A stretch of DNA of 22,123 nucleotides, from the NCBI GenBank assembly GCA_002179805.1, contig NAVB01002580.1, forward strand, positions 1 to 22,123, read 5' to 3'. The notes under the pieces were generated by a model. The model ran no database searches and had not been told where the DNA came from. It saw nothing but the letters and a program-made list of their open reading frames with translations. This DNA is from Acanthamoeba lenticulata. Lineage: Eukaryota > Discosea > Longamoebia > Acanthamoebidae. This document shows positions 19,801 through 22,123 of this stretch, piece after piece. The first letter of the stretch is position 1. The number at the start of each line of letters is the position of its first letter. The position numbers and the translations under genes are program-made.

Positions 19801-22123
19801 GAGCATGGTACGTGCGCCCAGTCATCTTCATCGTCACTTCCACGTACATGCCTGGTGATCGTTTGCCTTCTCGTCCAGATTCTGGCGATCCCGTTCTTCT
19901 TCGCCAACAGCGAGTGGGTCCGCAACAAGCGCGCAACGCTCCTCTTCTTCATCGTGTCGTTTGTGCTACTCCTTGCCATGGTGACCATCGCCGTGCTCAC
20001 CATCATCGGCGTACACACCAACCTCTCATTTATTTATTTTCTGTTTTTAAAACTATTTTAAACTATTATATTGACTTTTTTATTAATATTATGTGCATGT
20101 TACAGGGCTACCAGCAAGACCAAGTCGACATCTACCTTCAGATTTTGCGCATCTTTTTCATCGTCGTCCTCATCCTGCCGGTGGTGCCCTTCGCCATCGC
20201 CTTCGTTCTTTTTGTCTTTGACAAGCCCGGCTTCTTCTATTATCGGTGCGCTCTCCACTCTTGGCTCTCTCGTCCCGCGAAGACGAGGTCCTCATCAAGC
20301 GGGCGGCCCAACAATACAGAGCGCGCAAGGCCATGTTTTATCGGCACGTCCGCAAGCTTTTCCAGAGCCCGCGCGTGCTTGGCATTCCCGTTTCGCAGGT
20401 GCGTCATCGCCCCCTCGACTTTGACATCGCGCGCCCTCGGCCTCACACGATTGTCAACGTAAACGCGGTCCAGGAGGAGAAGGAAGCGTTTGTGCGCCAG
20501 CGCGAGGCCTACCTGCGCGCGCTCCCCTGGCGGGCGCGCGTGTGGGCCAAGCTGCGCAGCCTGTTCTCTGGCGACGGCACGCGCTGGCATGCGCCGCTCG
20601 AGGGCTGGGACTCGTTCCACTACCCGCAGCGGTTCGTGGTGGGCATCTCGCTGAGCCTCCTCATCCTGTTCTACGTGTTTGTCGGCGCCACGATCATCAT
20701 CTTCTACGTTATCTACCTCCTGGTCCACGCCTACAACCGCCTCGTCGCCGTCGAGGTTCGCCTCCAAGTCTTTCTCGTCTCGCCGCTCGCGCGGCTTGTG
20801 AAGCTCACCTTGGCTGGGCTCGGTTGGGCCGCCGCAGGTGCGAGCCCTGCAGGCCGGACACAACATGGTGTCAAAGCCGGGGTCGACCGGCGTCTTCTCC
20901 GACGTGTGGGCCACCTTGGTGTCCTTCCTCGTGCGGGTCACGATCAACGTGGACAGCCAGGTCATCGAGTCCTTGCGCTCCCACCTCTTGGCGACGGGCA
21001 TCGCGGCGGCGGTGGTTTCGGGCTGCCTGAGCCTGCTTGTCCTGGCCCACTACTGCCGCGCCTATCGCCGCCACGTACGTGGGAGCTCTGGACTGATGCG
21101 CCGCCACCGCAGCGTGAAGAGCTCACCAACAACGCGGGTGGACGCGCACAGATCATGAAAATGCGGCAGGGGATCTACCCCGAGGACCGCACCAAATACG
21201 GCATTCCCGGGGCCACCTCGTTCATCGGCACGCTCATGAAGTACGTACATCACACGAAGCCCGTGCCTGCAAACGATCGTGACGATGATGTAATGTTCGG
21301 TGTTGCAGCCACACGGCGGCGGGCTTCCTGGCGGTGTTTGTTCTGCTGTGGATCTGCCTCTTCTTGTTCTTCGACGACGTGCTCAGGTACGGCGGCCCGC
21401 CCGAAGCGGTGACCCGAGGCCAGCTGTGAACTTGACCTTGCGCGCGGCGCCGAACAGGAACCTTCTGTGGGACGTGCTGGTGGAAAGCTGGCTCCTGCGC
21501 AAGTTCCTCACAGTTTCGTTCGTCATTTCCATCTGCCTGTTCCTCTTCCGCTTCATGTACGCACGCGCCTCTTGGTGGAACTGCTTCGATTACTGGTTTA
21601 TTTTATCTTTTTGAACAAAAACGTAAAACAAAAAACAAAAAAAAAACAAAAAAAAAAACAAAAAACGTAAAAACAAAAACAAACAGTGTGGTCAACCGAA
21701 TCCTGCTGGGCCCGCAAGGCGTCATCCGCCACCGCCGCTGGTTCGCAGTGACCGACTACGCCAACACCTTCCTGAGCGCTCTGGGCGGCCTCATCAGCGT
21801 CGCCATCCGCTTGGTCACGTCGATCGGCTTCGTACGACGACCTCTCCATGCATGTTTTGTGTGTAGGATGGCTACATGCGCTCTTCGCCCACTGAAACAC
21901 TGCGCCACGCGCCAGATGCTGGTCTCCTTCCTGCGGCTCGACACGCCGGCCATCGGCAGCTACTCGGCCATGGACCCCGGTACGTCGACTGAGTCGCTGT
22001 AGTCGTTGAGAAAAGAGCCCTTCCTTGACAACCAACTTGGCTCTCTTGTTCCTCCAATCGGATGGCCCCAGGCTACTCGGCGTGGATCGGGCTGCTGGTC
22101 TCGGACGCTCGTGTACGTTTGTC
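13831..22123 (+). CDS. Giant membrane protein: Ig-like repeat ectodomain plus STRA6-like multi-pass domain, 3'-truncated
   Basis: At least 35 exons and about 1828 residues lie in the window; the gene continues past its end. Exons: 13831-14118, 14216-14528, 14590-14658, 14736-14876, 14946-15022, 15097-15217, 15284-15454, 15550-15599, 15686-15773, 15857-16072, 16145-16242, 16376-16461, 16539-16804, 16879-16980, 17071-17231, 17324-17450, 17527-17634, 17699-17793, 17856-18493, 18561-18684, 18765-18881, 18968-19102, 19209-19318, 19451-19592, 19667-19807, 19879-20010, 20106-20245, 20320-20755, 20838-21074, 21113-21240, 21309-21386, 21458-21556, 21687-21831, 21916-21979, 22072-22112. Every junction keeps frame. 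The first ATG giving MRPEELYHSF is taken as start. The order is a cytosolic N-terminus with basic LRRTAPKALRR, one transmembrane helix (about 112-132), a roughly 1190-residue extracellular repeat region with N-glycosylation sites, then a multi-pass half. Minor exon edges are uncertain; the overall architecture is not. Confidence 0.8.
16348..16368 (+). repeat. (AT)n microsatellite in intron
   Basis: About ten AT units immediately precede the acceptor TACGTGTAG of the intron 16243-16375. Probably just an AT-rich intron tract, but hypervariable and useful as a marker. Confidence 0.85.
19381..19417 (+). repeat. TTATA-type pentanucleotide repeat in intron
   Basis: Tandem TTATA units fill much of the AT-rich intron 19319-19450, between two GC-rich ectodomain exons. 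Confidence 0.8.
19879..22112 (+). other. STRA6 (RBP receptor)-like multi-pass membrane region, partial
   Basis: At least seven hydrophobic helices follow the ectodomain, at about residues 1349-1372, 1384-1413, 1524-1556, 1614-1637, 1686-1711, 1722-1744 and 1770-1793. Several stretches parallel the vertebrate retinol receptor STRA6 in order and spacing: a WAKLRSLF amphipathic stretch before a long membrane segment, the helix ESLRSHLLATG... ending LAHYCRAYRRH (STRA6 has ELVKHHL...RSLVTHR), NLLWDVLVESW (STRA6 NLLLFRSLESSW), and near the window end SAMDPGYSAW (STRA6 TLDPGYYTY). STRA6 moves retinol across the plasma membrane from RBP4. An amoeba has no RBP4, so the ligand here is unknown. Similarity is by eye and from memory. 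Confidence 0.55.
21610..21686 (+). repeat. A/C-rich low-complexity intron tract
   Basis: Strings of A with single C or CGT interruptions precede the acceptor AAACAG at 21686. On the minus strand this would read as a T-rich tract. No gene is supported. Confidence 0.75.

Larger units (their letters stand above)
14340..19807 (+). other. Ectodomain of about ten tandem Ig-like beta-sandwich repeats
   Basis: About ten units of 100-170 residues recur. Each starts with a strand such as VAALEIVQQPS, VSRVEIAEGPPS or ARITIQHQPPS. Then comes a strand ending in V-x-V-x-D-x-x-G-x-P-L-x-G (VYDAQGRPLQG, VDSAGQPVTG, VVDQEGRGLPG), a mid-unit DxxGxAxF element (GPDGLARFPDL, GNGIATFQEL, DAQGYATFSSL) and a closing strand such as YRLTFFCDGVSS or FTLCFTFAPG. 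This is the style of Big/invasin or filamin-type sandwiches used for adhesion or ligand binding. NxT/NxS sites (NGT, NVT, NLT, NYS) support an extracellular position. The exact fold family is not assigned. Confidence 0.7.

Noticed and set aside
1..22123. Mobile elements, tRNA/rRNA genes, CRISPR arrays or viral insertions
   Set aside because: No transposase or reverse-transcriptase motifs, terminal repeats, cloverleaf-like segments or spacer arrays were recognised on either strand.

Overview
The window is a gene-dense, intron-rich eukaryotic nuclear segment. The organism is most likely a free-living amoebozoan of the Acanthamoeba type. This rests on very GC-rich exons, short introns that nearly all open with GTGCGT, GTACGT or close variants and end in CAG or TAG, intergenic gaps of only 50-220 bp, and the gene set itself (hybrid histidine kinase, Rab-like GTPases, F-box proteins, an RNA ligase). 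I saw no bacterial operon structure, RNA gene, transposon or CRISPR array. All exon models were assembled by hand from reading-frame continuity and splice phase. In every case the joined exons give an intact frame.

Layout. (1) + strand, 40-2080: C-terminal part of a membrane-anchored hybrid histidine kinase (HisKA-HATPase-REC). (2) - strand, 2163-3117: multi-pass TLC-like membrane protein. (3) - strand, 3333-4779: gene that reads as an N-terminal F-box joined to a Rab/Ras-like GTPase with a terminal CaaX-type motif. (4) - strand, 4910-6345: Gln-rich protein whose N-terminal half resembles a domain of bacterial McrA-like/HNH restriction endonucleases. (5) - strand, 6418-9342: nucleotidyltransferase fused to a T4 Rnl1-like RNA ligase, a candidate RNA-repair enzyme. 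(6) - strand, 9487-9996: spliceosomal core protein SmD2. (7) + strand, 10120-10497: Gemin7-like Sm-fold protein, divergent from SmD2. (8) - strand, 10552-13720: mitochondrial PP2C of the pyruvate dehydrogenase phosphatase type, with 14 exons including a 12-nt microexon. (9) + strand, 13831 to beyond the window end: giant membrane protein with one N-terminal transmembrane helix, about ten tandem Ig-like beta-sandwich repeats, and a multi-pass C-terminal half resembling the vertebrate retinol receptor STRA6.

Functional links. SmD2 and Gemin7 share a 123-bp divergent intergenic region and both belong to the Sm-ring assembly pathway, so co-regulation is plausible. The other neighbours show no obvious shared pathway. 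The strongest novelty candidates are the STRA6-like channel/receptor with a repeat ectodomain, the F-box-GTPase chimera, the nucleotidyltransferase-RNA ligase fusion, and the restriction-enzyme-like domain in a poly-Q nuclear-type protein.
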